From assembly GCA_051658525.1 (NCBI GenBank), contig JBOFMT010000119.1, positions 1-64,000 of the forward strand: DNA of 64,000 bases. The letters are read 5' to 3'. The notes below the pieces were generated by a model, which saw only the letters and a program-made list of their open reading frames with translations, ran no database searches and was not told the DNA's origin. Below are positions 1 through 8,073 of this stretch, piece by piece; within the stretch, counting starts at the first letter, position 1, and each line of letters begins with the position of its first letter. This DNA is from JBOFMT01 sp051658525 (GTDB lineage Bacteria; Bacillota_I; Bacilli_A; Erysipelotrichales; Erysipelotrichaceae). Both the position numbers and the translations under genes were made by a program.

Positions 1-90
1 TGGCATTGTGGCATTGGAAAAGCTGCTCACAAATTCAAAATATAAGCACAAAACACACAAAATCAGAAAATAAAATCATGAATAGAACAA

Positions 91-124
91 AAAAGCGGTG
101 GTCTCAATTTGAAACCACCGCTTT
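91..124 (-). terminator. Rho-independent terminator after the HIT gene
   Basis: An 11-bp perfect inverted repeat (92-102 with 114-124, core AGCGGTGGT) is followed on the minus strand by a T-rich run. It lies about 30 bases after the HIT stop codon, so it should end that transcript. Confidence 0.8.
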
Positions 125-138
125 GTCAACGGTCTGAA

Positions 139-160
139 ATAGAGACCATACGGTCTCTAT
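139..160 (+). other. Second hairpin overlapping the HIT stop codon
   Basis: A 9-bp inverted repeat (139-147 with 152-160) has a four-base loop. The T-rich tail lies on the plus-strand side, so it could stop transcription entering from the left edge. It overlaps the last codons of the HIT gene. I see nothing else supportable in bases 1-90. Confidence 0.4.
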
Positions 161-582
161 TTTTCTATTTGATTTAGTGCATCTCGTAACTTTGTGACAA
201 TACCGTCGAAATCAATACCGCTTTGCTTTCCTTTGCTAGTCGTAAAGAAAGAAGCAAATTCCGTACTATCAAAGCGTGGCATAACATGATAGTGAAGATG
301 TGTTACCTCATCAAACCCAAAGCTATGACAAGCCGTAAATATCCCTTTGGGTTGGTATACCGCTTGTATGAGTGTTTCCATCTTTGCAATTGTTGCAAAC
401 AAGCTTGCTTGTTGGCTGTTCGATAACTCAGCTAAGCTTAAAGCATGAGTTTTATGAAACACTAGTAGATGACCTTCCACTACAGGATCATGGTCTAGGA
501 TTACGATGGTTTCTTCATCTTCGTAAACCAAATATACAGGAAATTCTTTTTTCGTCAATCGACATCCAATACATGTTTGCAT
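157..582 (-). CDS. HIT family nucleotide-binding protein
   Basis: Histidine-triad proteins hydrolyse or transfer nucleotides from nucleoside phosphoramidates and related substrates in the cytoplasm. The triad HLHYHVM near the C-terminus is intact, and the N-terminus has the CxxC pair (CIGC) often seen in these proteins. I start at the internal Met because GGAGG sits five bases before it. An in-frame ATG at 594 would add four residues but puts the ribosome site inside the preceding gene's terminator. About 140 residues is normal for the family. It follows the hemolysin III gene, separated by a hairpin. The substrate cannot be told from sequence. Confidence 0.9.
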   Translation of the reverse strand: MQTCIGCRLTKKEFPVYLVYEDEETIVILDHDPVVEGHLLVFHKTHALSLAELSNSQQASLFATIAKMETLIQAVYQPKGIFTACHSFGFDEVTHLHYHVMPRFDSTEFASFFTTSKGKQSGIDFDGIVTKLRDALNQIEK

Positions 583-595
583 AGGTTCCTCCATT

Positions 596-621
596 AGAAA
601 ACGAACTCCATTTGGAGTTCG
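596..621 (-). terminator. Hairpin terminator between hemolysin III and HIT genes
   Basis: The 9-bp arms CGAACTCCA (602-610) and TGGAGTTCG (613-621) are followed on the minus strand by TTTTCT. It starts four bases after the hemolysin III stop codon. Confidence 0.7.
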
Positions 622-624
622 CTC

Positions 625-1263
625 TTAAATATAAAATACAATCCCAATAAACTGCAAGATCGCAGCAACATTAATAAATATGTGCCAAATCAAGTGATGA
701 TACTTCATGGATCGCTTCATATAAAAGTAAGCACCTATAGAATAACATACACCACCAGCTAGCAACAAGGTAAAAAACATTGCTGAGCCATTTTTTAGGA
801 GAGTCGGGAAGAATAGTACTGCAGTCCAACCCATAATTAAATATAGCGTTAATGATAGTTTTGGAATATATCGTTTCGACCACAATTTATAGACAATACC
901 AATCACAACCATACTCCACTGAATCACAAGAATCAAAGCACCCTGCCACCCACCAATTAAGGAAATGGCAACCGGTGTATAAGAGCCAGCAATCGCTAGA
1001 AAAATCATAATATGATCTAACTTTTGAAAGACTTCTTTTTGCTTAGAATCAAAATGCATGGAATGATAGAGTGTTGAAATTAGAAACATCATAAACAAGG
1101 AGATAATAAATACACTAATACCGAAGGCAAAAGCAACACCCTTGGTTTGAAACGCATAGATACTAGCAGCTGGTAATACAAGTAGCATCACAACACTCAT
1201 AATTCCATGTGAAATCACATTACCAACTTCCTCTTTAAAACTTAAACGAAAGCGTTCCACCAT
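625..1263 (-). CDS. Hemolysin III / PAQR family membrane protein
   Basis: This 212-residue integral membrane protein shows about seven hydrophobic segments and the family's conserved patches. These are an early ISHG near residue 18, a central TLYHSMHF histidine patch and a late HLIWHIF segment, which together hold the predicted metal ligands. YqfA/YplQ-type proteins of this family are common in Firmicutes and their physiological role is unclear; the haemolysin name comes from one Bacillus cereus protein. The ribosome site AGGAGG lies just before the ATG. It is 17 bases downstream of degV and probably shares its transcript. Confidence 0.9.
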   Translation of the reverse strand: MVERFRLSFKEEVGNVISHGIMSVVMLLVLPAASIYAFQTKGVAFAFGISVFIISLFMMFLISTLYHSMHFDSKQKEVFQKLDHIMIFLAIAGSYTPVAISLIGGWQGALILVIQWSMVVIGIVYKLWSKRYIPKLSLTLYLIMGWTAVLFFPTLLKNGSAMFFTLLLAGGVCYSIGAYFYMKRSMKYHHLIWHIFINVAAILQFIGIVFYI

Positions 1264-1280
1264 ATAAAAAACCTCCTTCT

Positions 1281-2129
1281 CTACTTTTTATAGACAGCTA
1301 ACCCCAATAACCCTGGACCAGTATGAATGGCCATTGCAGGGCAAATATTTCCTGTCAGAATCGTATCGATGTTATCTAAGCGTTTCATCAACTCTTCACG
1401 GATATACATCATTTCTTCTTCAGCCAAACAATTCGCTACCGCGATATTGACACGTTGTCCGGTTTTAGCTACATCCACAAGCAAATCAATCGCTTTATGA
1501 ATACTTTGTTTTCGACCGCGAACTTTTGCTACTGTATCGTAAACTCCTGTTTCCGTACAAGTAATGATTGGCTTCAAATTAAGGGCATGACCTAACACGC
1601 TAGCTACTTTACCAATTCGTCCGCCTTTTGCTAAATATTCTAATGTCCCTAAACAGAAATAGATTTTTCCATCACTTACTTTATTGCGCAGTGCAGCAGC
1701 AATCGAAACTAAATCCATTCCACTTGCAATGAGATCCAATGCATAAATCGCATGTAACCCCGCAGCAATTCCGATGTTTAGTGTATCTACAAGTTCAATT
1801 TCAAGTCCCTCAAATTCTTCCGCTGCCAAACGACACGCATTGTGTGTTCCACTAAGTCCCGAAGAAATCGTTACAACCAATACTTGTGTATAGCCAGCAT
1901 CTTTGATTTTTTGATACAAAGCTTCAATCTCACCAAGACTTGGCAGTGATGTTTTAAAATCTTCCGTTGGTAAATCTTGGTAAACAGTTTCTGATTGAAT
2001 GGTTACACCATCCAAGTATTCTACACCATTACGGATTACTTTCAATGGTAAGACAAATACATCTTCACTTACGTATTCTTTTGGTAGATCTGTTCCAGAA
2101 TCTACAACCAAGGCAATTTTATGTTTCAT
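1281..2129 (-). CDS. DegV family fatty-acid-binding protein
   Basis: DegV proteins bind a single fatty acid and, in Firmicutes with a Fak system, deliver it to the FakA kinase for phospholipid synthesis. Seen here are the N-terminal VVDSGTDLP strand-loop, the TISSGLSGTHN fatty-acid/phosphate loop and the ARLAAEE-like helix, across about 282 residues, the usual length. I start at the Met preceded by AGGAGG. An upstream in-frame start would add 13 basic residues with no homology. The start overlaps the end of the DUF1836 gene by 11 bases, indicating translational coupling. No fakA gene is in the window. Confidence 0.92.
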   Translation of the reverse strand: MKHKIALVVDSGTDLPKEYVSEDVFVLPLKVIRNGVEYLDGVTIQSETVYQDLPTEDFKTSLPSLGEIEALYQKIKDAGYTQVLVVTISSGLSGTHNACRLAAEEFEGLEIELVDTLNIGIAAGLHAIYALDLIASGMDLVSIAAALRNKVSDGKIYFCLGTLEYLAKGGRIGKVASVLGHALNLKPIITCTETGVYDTVAKVRGRKQSIHKAIDLLVDVAKTGQRVNIAVANCLAEEEMMYIREELMKRLDNIDTILTGNICPAMAIHTGPGLLGLAVYKK

Positions 2130-2664
2130 TTTTAGTTTCCTCCTGAACCTCAATAATTTTAACTGCAATCATTTTACTAGCAAATGACAATGCTAAGTAT
2201 TTGGTAGCCAATTCAATTTTTAAAGGGTTTGTCTTATCTCCTAACTCAATTGAAGTTAGAATCGGATTTAACAAAGTCGAAAATGCATGTTCCATTTCAT
2301 CACAAAACATATTATATGCAGCTTTCTCCCCGTATGAATTTGCTGTATAGACAATACCGTCTCGGACTTGGATGATAGGAATCACCTGTTTTAAAACGGT
2401 TATTGCTATGATATATGCTAAATGTGTTTTACTATACTTTTTTTTATGTGGCTTTGGAATCAATCCTGCTTTCACATAGTTATTGATCATCGAGGATGTT
2501 AGGATTTTTTCACCATCAATCGAGAAAGCTCCCAATTGTTTTTCGACAAAAATTAACACTTGATCCATATACAGTTCAAGATCTGGTAGCTCTTCCCATC
2601 TTACAAATCGATGATTCGCTACGCGTTCTTGCCATTCATAATACGTTTGATTTTTGTTACTCAT
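2119..2664 (-). CDS. DUF1836 domain protein, probable MerR-like DNA-binding regulator
   Basis: About 181 residues. The central segment SSMINNYVKAGLIPKP followed by KKKYSKTHL matches DUF1836, a family with a MerR-like winged helix in which a helix leads into a wing; the C-terminal half is helical. It heads a compact unit with degV and the hemolysin III gene and overlaps degV by 11 bases. I start at the Met with AGGTG five bases upstream rather than the upstream in-frame ATG at 2682. The target is unknown; regulation of its own operon is an inference from position. Confidence 0.8.
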   Translation of the reverse strand: MSNKNQTYYEWQERVANHRFVRWEELPDLELYMDQVLIFVEKQLGAFSIDGEKILTSSMINNYVKAGLIPKPHKKKYSKTHLAYIIAITVLKQVIPIIQVRDGIVYTANSYGEKAAYNMFCDEMEHAFSTLLNPILTSIELGDKTNPLKIELATKYLALSFASKMIAVKIIEVQEETKNET

Positions 2665-2741
2665 ACCTTCACCTCTAGACATACAATAACATAGTAAACA
2701 AAACTATGCAATATAGTTTTAATAACTAGATGTGAAAATGG

Positions 2742-2771
2742 TAAAAAAAAGATATGATTGCTCATATCTTT
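2742..2771 (-). terminator. tpiA terminator
   Basis: The arms AAAGATATGA (2748-2757) and TCATATCTTT (2762-2771) flank a four-base loop. A run of seven T follows on the minus strand. Confidence 0.85.
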
Positions 2772-2777
2772 ATAAAA

Positions 2778-3521
2778 TTATTTTACTTTAGCGATAATTT
2801 CGTTGAAGCTATCTTCTTTCAAGCTTGCTCCACCGATCAATGCACCATCGATGTCTTCCATTGCCATGTATTCAGCAATGTTTTCTGGTTTAACAGATCC
2901 ACCGTATTGTACACGTACTTTATCAGCAACTTCTTTACCGAACATAACTTCAACTTGGTTACGTACGATTGCACAACAGTTGTTTGCGATTTCTTTTGTT
3001 GCAGATTTTCCAGTTCCGATTGCCCAGATTGGTTCGTAAGCAATAACAACATCAGCCATAGCTTCTGCAGAAATTCCTGCTAAGCTTCCTGTTAATTGTG
3101 TACGGATTACTGATTCAGTTTCATTTGCATCAAATTGAGCTTCTGTTTCACCGATACAAACGATTGGAGTAATATTTGCAGCAATCAATTTGTTTGCTTT
3201 TTTGCTTACAGTTTCGTCTGTTTCGTTGAACATTTCACGACGCTCAGAGTGACCAATGATACAGTGAGTCACACCGATTTCGCTCAACATAGCAACACTT
3301 ACTTCACCAGTAAATGCTCCTGTGTCTTCGAAGTGGCAGTTTTGAGCAGCGATTACTAAGTTTTTCGCAGCTTCAATACTTGGTTGCAAAGCGATGAAGC
3401 TTGTTCCTACACCGAATGTAGCAGCTTCTGTAACGTTTGCATCAACACCAGCGATGAAAGCTTTTGCTTCAGCGATGGTTTTGTTCATTTTCCAGTTTCC
3501 AATAATAATAGGTTTTCTCAT
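2778..3521 (-). CDS. tpiA: Triose-phosphate isomerase
   Basis: Interconverts glyceraldehyde 3-phosphate and dihydroxyacetone phosphate in glycolysis. The N-terminal GNWKMNK with the catalytic Lys, GHSERR with the electrophile His, AYEPIWAIGTG with the catalytic Glu, and the phosphate loops GGSVKPEN and IGGASL are all present. At 247 residues it has the usual length. I start at the ATG one base after the pgk stop; an upstream TTG would add five residues inside pgk. It is cotranscribed with pgk and closed by a clear terminator. Confidence 0.97.
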   Translation of the reverse strand: MRKPIIIGNWKMNKTIAEAKAFIAGVDANVTEAATFGVGTSFIALQPSIEAAKNLVIAAQNCHFEDTGAFTGEVSVAMLSEIGVTHCIIGHSERREMFNETDETVSKKANKLIAANITPIVCIGETEAQFDANETESVIRTQLTGSLAGISAEAMADVVIAYEPIWAIGTGKSATKEIANNCCAIVRNQVEVMFGKEVADKVRVQYGGSVKPENIAEYMAMEDIDGALIGGASLKEDSFNEIIAKVK

Positions 3522-3522
3522 G

Positions 3523-4719
3523 TTATTTTTCCGCAATTACCGCAATACCTGGTAATTCTTTTCCTTCCATAAATTCTAAGCTTGCTCCTCCACCTGTAGA
3601 GATGTGAGAGAATTTTTCAGCAAATCCCAATTGGATTGCAGCAGCAGCAGAGTCTCCACCACCGATTACTGTAGTAGCACCTGGTAATGCAGCGATTGCT
3701 GTACAAACTTCAAGTGTTCCTGTAGCAAATGGTTTCATTTCGAATACACCCATAGGTCCATTCCAAACGACTGTTTTAGCACCTTCCAAAGCAGCTTTGT
3801 AAAGTTCGATTGATTTAGGACCAATATCCAATCCCATATAACCGTCTGCAATGTTTTCGTTGTCACAAACTAGTGTGTTAGCATCTTCTGCAAATTTGTC
3901 AGCACAGATGTGATCTACTGGAAGAATTAATTTGTCTCCAGCTTTTGCAAGGTATTCTTTTGCCAATTCAATTTTGTCTTCTTCTACCAAAGAGTTACCA
4001 ACAGATAATCCTTGAGCGCGTAGGAATGTATAAGCCATACCTCCACCGATCAATACTTTATCAGCAATGTTTAATAGATTGTCAACAACAGCAATTTTAT
4101 CAGAAACTTTCGCTCCCCCGATGATTGCTACGAATGGACGTACTGGATTGTTTACAGCACTTCCCAACATTGATACTTCTTTTTCTACTAAGAATCCCAA
4201 AGCAGAAGGAAGAATAGAAGGAATTCCTACTGTAGATGCATGTGCACGGTGAACTGATCCGAATGCATCAACAACAAATAATTCTCCAAGGCTAGCCCAA
4301 TATGCGCTTAATTCAGCATCATTTTTGCTTTCCCCTTTTTCGTAACGTGTATTTTGCATTACAACGATTTCACCATTTTGTAAGTTAGCAACCGCTTCTT
4401 CCAAAGCAGCACCACGTGTTTCAGATACGAAAGTAACTTTTGTGTCAACAAGTTCAGCTAAACGCTCAGCTACTACAGCCATATCGTTTTTCGCTTTATC
4501 AGCAGCAGTTTTTTCAGCATCTTTGTGATCTACTTTACCCAAGTGAGACATCAATACAACTTTTGCCCCTTGTTCTACCAAATAATTGATGGTTGGTAAA
4601 GCTTGTACAATACGGTTATCATTAGTGATTTTTCCATCTTTTCTAGGAACGTTAAAATCAACACGAACAATAACTTTTTTTCCGCTTACTTCTAAGTCTT
4701 TCACAGTTTTTTTGTTCAT
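3523..4719 (-). CDS. pgk: Phosphoglycerate kinase
   Basis: Transfers the acyl phosphate of 1,3-bisphosphoglycerate to ADP. The RVDFNVP substrate loop near the N-terminus, GGAKVSDK, GNGPMGVFE-like WNGPMGVFE and the nucleotide loop GGGDSAAAA followed by STGGGASLE are intact; 398 residues is the normal length. A strong promoter lies 30 bases upstream. AGGAGG lies nine bases before the ATG, and a tiny ATG-TTA-TGA reading frame overlaps the start. Unlike many Firmicutes, no gap gene precedes it here; the neighbour upstream is the divergent tpx. Confidence 0.97.
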   Translation of the reverse strand: MNKKTVKDLEVSGKKVIVRVDFNVPRKDGKITNDNRIVQALPTINYLVEQGAKVVLMSHLGKVDHKDAEKTAADKAKNDMAVVAERLAELVDTKVTFVSETRGAALEEAVANLQNGEIVVMQNTRYEKGESKNDAELSAYWASLGELFVVDAFGSVHRAHASTVGIPSILPSALGFLVEKEVSMLGSAVNNPVRPFVAIIGGAKVSDKIAVVDNLLNIADKVLIGGGMAYTFLRAQGLSVGNSLVEEDKIELAKEYLAKAGDKLILPVDHICADKFAEDANTLVCDNENIADGYMGLDIGPKSIELYKAALEGAKTVVWNGPMGVFEMKPFATGTLEVCTAIAALPGATTVIGGGDSAAAAIQLGFAEKFSHISTGGGASLEFMEGKELPGIAVIAEK

Positions 4720-4748
4720 AACATGAATCCTCCTCGATTAACAGTCCT

Positions 4749-4777
4749 ATTATAGCACTTTCGGGCGTTCTAGTAAA
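4749..4777 (-). promoter_or_regulatory. Sigma-A promoter of pgk-tpiA
   Basis: Read on the minus strand: -35 TTTACT (4772-4777), a 17-base spacer and a perfect -10 TATAAT (4749-4754), about 30 bases from the pgk start codon. Confidence 0.8.
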
Positions 4778-4884
4778 CGAAAATAGATGCATTGATAATA
4801 CAATCACAAACTGCGAATTGCATTTTACTTTATTTATTTTAAAGAAAGAGTACACTATCGATATAGTAAATAAAGGAGGACGTT

Positions 4885-5379
4885 ATGCAAGTAAAATTTG
4901 GTGAAAAAACCGTCCGTTTGTTAGGTTATCAGCTTTCTATTGGGGACTATGCTCCCAACTTCCGCGTTACGGATAAAAACTTCGATGATTTCGAATTTGC
5001 AACCAGTTATGGAGTTCGCATTCTCTTGAGTTTTCCAAGTGTCGATACGTCAGTATGCGACTTAGAATTGGCAAAATTCAATGATGCAATCAAAGAATTT
5101 CCGAGTATTAAAGTCATTGCAATTTCCAATGATTTACCATTCGCGCAATCACGATGGTGCGTCAATCGAAATGCGTTTAATATACGAGTATTCTCAGATT
5201 TCAAATTGGGAGAATTTTCAAGTAAATACGGTGTCAAGATGATTGAAAATGGTCTCTTGTGCCGTGCGGTATTCATCGTTGATTCCAGTGATCGATTGGT
5301 CTATGTAAGTTACTTACCACAAGCTGGTGATGAACCCGACTATGAAACAATCTTAGACGTTGCCAAACGCAGTAAATAA
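4885..5379 (+). CDS. tpx: Thiol peroxidase, Tpx-type atypical 2-Cys peroxiredoxin
   Basis: Reduces hydrogen and organic peroxides using thioredoxin as electron donor. The peroxidatic Cys58 sits in PSVDTSVCDLE and the resolving Cys92 in SRWCV, the Tpx spacing of 34 residues; a third Cys126 is present. At 164 residues it has the family length. AAAGGAGG precedes the ATG. It is transcribed away from pgk and ends convergently with the flavodiiron gene, with a shared terminator. Tpx, the flavodiiron protein and YaaA together suggest an anaerobe that meets oxygen. Confidence 0.93.
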   Translation: MQVKFGEKTVRLLGYQLSIGDYAPNFRVTDKNFDDFEFATSYGVRILLSFPSVDTSVCDLELAKFNDAIKEFPSIKVIAISNDLPFAQSRWCVNRNAFNIRVFSDFKLGEFSSKYGVKMIENGLLCRAVFIVDSSDRLVYVSYLPQAGDEPDYETILDVAKRSK

Positions 5380-5385
5380 GCGGAT

Positions 5386-5420
5386 AAAACCCCAATCACA
5401 TATGTGGTTGGGGTTTTTTA
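5386..5420. terminator. Bidirectional terminator between tpx and the flavodiiron gene
   Basis: A long stem (AACCCCAA with TTGGGGTT, extended by CAC/GTG) has a T run on the plus side and a shorter T run on the minus side. It therefore closes both convergent genes. Confidence 0.85.
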
Positions 5421-7952
5421 TTACCATTTAAACATCGATTCAAATTGTTTTTTTGCTACTAAAGCTTCATCAATTTCTGCTAGCTTAGACGTGTCGCCTA
5501 ATAAAATTGCTCCAACCAATTGGTTGTTTTGGAAATAGTATTTTTGATAGAATTGTTTGCTTTGATCCAATAGTTCCAACATGCGATACTTTTGTCCTTC
5601 GACTTTCCCAACATCACCATTGGCATATAATTTCGTGTTCATTCCATTAAAGGTAATCGCAGCACTAACACCTTGATAGGTAAGTGCATCCCCTGCAGCA
5701 TTTGCACCAGCAATACGACCTTGTTCTACTGCTTCTGGCCAAATAGCGTAATTGATTCCCTCACACTGTGCGCAATCTCCACAAGCATAGATATTTTTTT
5801 CATTGGTTTGCATGCTAGCATTTACAACAATCGCACGCTCGATTGCAAGACCTGCTTCTTGTGCTAAATCACTATTCGCTCGTACACCTGTAGAAATTAA
5901 TACCATTTGCGCTGGTAAGATACTACCATCACCCAAGCGAACCCCTTCTACACAAGTTTCGCCTTCCAATCCAGCGATGCTAACATTGGTCGTAATTTCG
6001 ATTTGGTTATTTCTAACGATACTCGATAAAACAGTGCTTGCTTCACTATCAAGTTGACGTGGCATTAAACTTGGCATCAGTTCTAATACATGAACTTCTT
6101 TTCCAGCTTTCTTCATCTCCCACGCCGCTTCTAATCCAAGTACTCCACCGCCAATAACAACTACTTGTTGAACATCAGGAAGCCAAGATCGCAAGGTTTG
6201 TACATCTTGCAACGATCGAATCGCTAAGACACGATCCAATCCCACGTTGGGAATGGGTGGTACAAAACTACGAGCACCCAATGCATAGATCAACTTATCG
6301 TAACTACGGGTTGTCCCATCGGATATTTCTACCATTTGACTCCAAGGGTCGATTTTCACAACGCGTACACCTAAGGTGTTTTTAATGCGTTGTGCTTCAT
6401 ACCAAGCTGGGTCTTTGATAGCAAACTTACTTGCATCCAAATCCCCTAGCATTGCTTTGGTCAGCATCGGACGATTATATCCTAGTACGGTTTCTTCACT
6501 TAAGATTTCAATTTCAGCTAAATCATTTCGTTCTCGAATTGCTTGTGCTGCATTGACTCCCGCAGCTCCATTTCCTAAAATAATGTAACTTTCATATTTA
6601 TTCTTTTTAAAGCTGACTTCTTCGACTTCAATCGGTATAAAGTTCGATTTATCAACACCGCAAACTGGGCAAATATCGACTCCTTCTTCAAACACTTCAC
6701 CACAAACCAAGCATTTGACCATGCGCTTTTTCCCTTTTTTCGGTCGCGTATTTTCTTTGTTCAACATCATACATCCAAAGTTATAGCCCCAATCAAACGC
6801 AGTAACCAAATCGCTTTCACTTGGCTTTAACCGAATTTTTAATGGTTCCGCTAATTTTAAATGTAGTTGTTTCAAGCGTTCCATAATATGTGGAACCCCT
6901 TCTCCACTCCAGCCATAACTTCCAAAGGCACTAGCAAATTTTCCGCCATGTGTAGTTGCGAATATTTTCGTTGTTAAATTCCAAATTGGATACAACGCTT
7001 CGCCTACGATGGTTGGTGTCCCAAACAAGATTCCATCTGCTTGATCCATTTCTGCTAGCACTTCTTCTTCGTTTGCATATACCATATCGTAACTTACAAT
7101 ATCAAAGCTTCCACTCGCTTGGATTCCTTTACTAATTTCGTCTTTAAGTTGTTCCGTATATCCATAGCTCGTCACATAAGGAATCACAATATATGGGTTG
7201 GTATGTTGTTTGATTGGTGTTGACCAAATACGATATTTTTCTTTAAACCCTTCAATATCCTGGTCAATCAAAGGACCATGTCCCGTACAGATCAAATCGA
7301 TATGTAATGGTTCTAATTTTTGTAGTGCTTTTCGCATAAAACTCTTATATGGTCCCATAATGCAATCATAGTAGTATTTAAAACTTTCATCAAAATCTTG
7401 ATGATTGGTTACTTCCGAATACAAAATGCCATCAAAGCAATAATGTGCACCATACGAATCGCAAGTAAACAAAACATTCGTCTCTTCTACGTAGGTATAA
7501 ATTGTATCTGGCCAATGTAAGTTAGGCACAGAAAAAAAGCGTAACGTTTTATCCCCTAAACTTAACGTATCGTTATCCTTTACCACAAGACTGGTGAAAT
7601 CATGATTTACAATTTCTTTCAATAAGGAAATTGCTACAGCACTTCCCACAACGGTAATATAAGGATTGATTTCCAATAGCCTTTCAATGGAACCTGTATG
7701 ATCTGGTTCGGTATGATCGATAATCAAATAATCAATTGTAGCTAAATCGACTACACTTTGTACTTTCTCAAGATACTCATCAAAAAATTTAACCTTTGCC
7801 GTTTCTACTAGCACTGTTTTTGCTGACCCCTTTAGTACAAAGGCATTGTATGTTGTCCCATAAGGACTTTCCATAATAATATCAAATACACGTAATTTTA
7901 AATCGTGTACTCCAACCCACCATAAATCATCTCGTAATTGTCTTGGTTCCAT
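5421..7952 (-). CDS. Class F flavodiiron protein (diiron-flavodoxin-rubredoxin-NADH oxidoreductase)
   Basis: A four-module enzyme of 843 residues that reduces O2 (or NO) with electrons from NAD(P)H in one chain. Residues 1-250 are the metallo-beta-lactamase-like diiron core with all ligands: H80-x-E82-x-D84, H146, D165 and H225. Residues about 254-397 are a flavodoxin (FMN) domain. C414, C417, C428 and C431 form a short-spacer rubredoxin. Residues about 453-843 are an FAD/NAD rubredoxin reductase with nucleotide motifs ILGNGAAG and VVIGGGVLGLEAA. This architecture is the known class F found in some clostridia. It has its own promoter and AAGGAGA site. Whether O2 or NO is preferred cannot be read from sequence. 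Confidence 0.95.
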   Translation of the reverse strand: MEPRQLRDDLWWVGVHDLKLRVFDIIMESPYGTTYNAFVLKGSAKTVLVETAKVKFFDEYLEKVQSVVDLATIDYLIIDHTEPDHTGSIERLLEINPYITVVGSAVAISLLKEIVNHDFTSLVVKDNDTLSLGDKTLRFFSVPNLHWPDTIYTYVEETNVLFTCDSYGAHYCFDGILYSEVTNHQDFDESFKYYYDCIMGPYKSFMRKALQKLEPLHIDLICTGHGPLIDQDIEGFKEKYRIWSTPIKQHTNPYIVIPYVTSYGYTEQLKDEISKGIQASGSFDIVSYDMVYANEEEVLAEMDQADGILFGTPTIVGEALYPIWNLTTKIFATTHGGKFASAFGSYGWSGEGVPHIMERLKQLHLKLAEPLKIRLKPSESDLVTAFDWGYNFGCMMLNKENTRPKKGKKRMVKCLVCGEVFEEGVDICPVCGVDKSNFIPIEVEEVSFKKNKYESYIILGNGAAGVNAAQAIRERNDLAEIEILSEETVLGYNRPMLTKAMLGDLDASKFAIKDPAWYEAQRIKNTLGVRVVKIDPWSQMVEISDGTTRSYDKLIYALGARSFVPPIPNVGLDRVLAIRSLQDVQTLRSWLPDVQQVVVIGGGVLGLEAAWEMKKAGKEVHVLELMPSLMPRQLDSEASTVLSSIVRNNQIEITTNVSIAGLEGETCVEGVRLGDGSILPAQMVLISTGVRANSDLAQEAGLAIERAIVVNASMQTNEKNIYACGDCAQCEGINYAIWPEAVEQGRIAGANAAGDALTYQGVSAAITFNGMNTKLYANGDVGKVEGQKYRMLELLDQSKQFYQKYYFQNNQLVGAILLGDTSKLAEIDEALVAKKQFESMFKW

Positions 7953-7982
7953 TTGTTATCTCCTTCTTTATCCCTTAAAAAA

Positions 7983-8010
7983 AATATAACATACACAAAA
8001 TGCAATTCAA
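7983..8010 (-). promoter_or_regulatory. Probable promoter of the flavodiiron gene
   Basis: Minus strand: -35 TTGAAT (8005-8010), 16-base spacer, -10 TATATT (7983-7988). It lies between the pta terminator and the start codon. Confidence 0.55.
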
Positions 8011-8030
8011 TTCTAACGTATCGCTTGGAC

Positions 8031-8060
8031 AAAAAAAGTGTAGACCGTTTGGCCTACACT
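8031..8060 (-). terminator. pta terminator
   Basis: A 10-bp stem with one G-U pair (8037-8046 with 8051-8060) is followed on the minus strand by a run of six or seven T. Confidence 0.85.
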
Positions 8061-8073
8061 CAACTGTATTAGC

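Noticed and set aside
2701..2719. Operator AAACTAT-N5-ATAGTTT upstream of the DUF1836 gene
   Set aside because: A short AT-rich repeat of this kind is common by chance, and no good promoter could be placed around it.
4858..4873. Hairpin ACTAT-CGAT-ATAGT before tpx as a regulatory site
   Set aside because: A five-base stem in AT-rich DNA is too short to support a claim.
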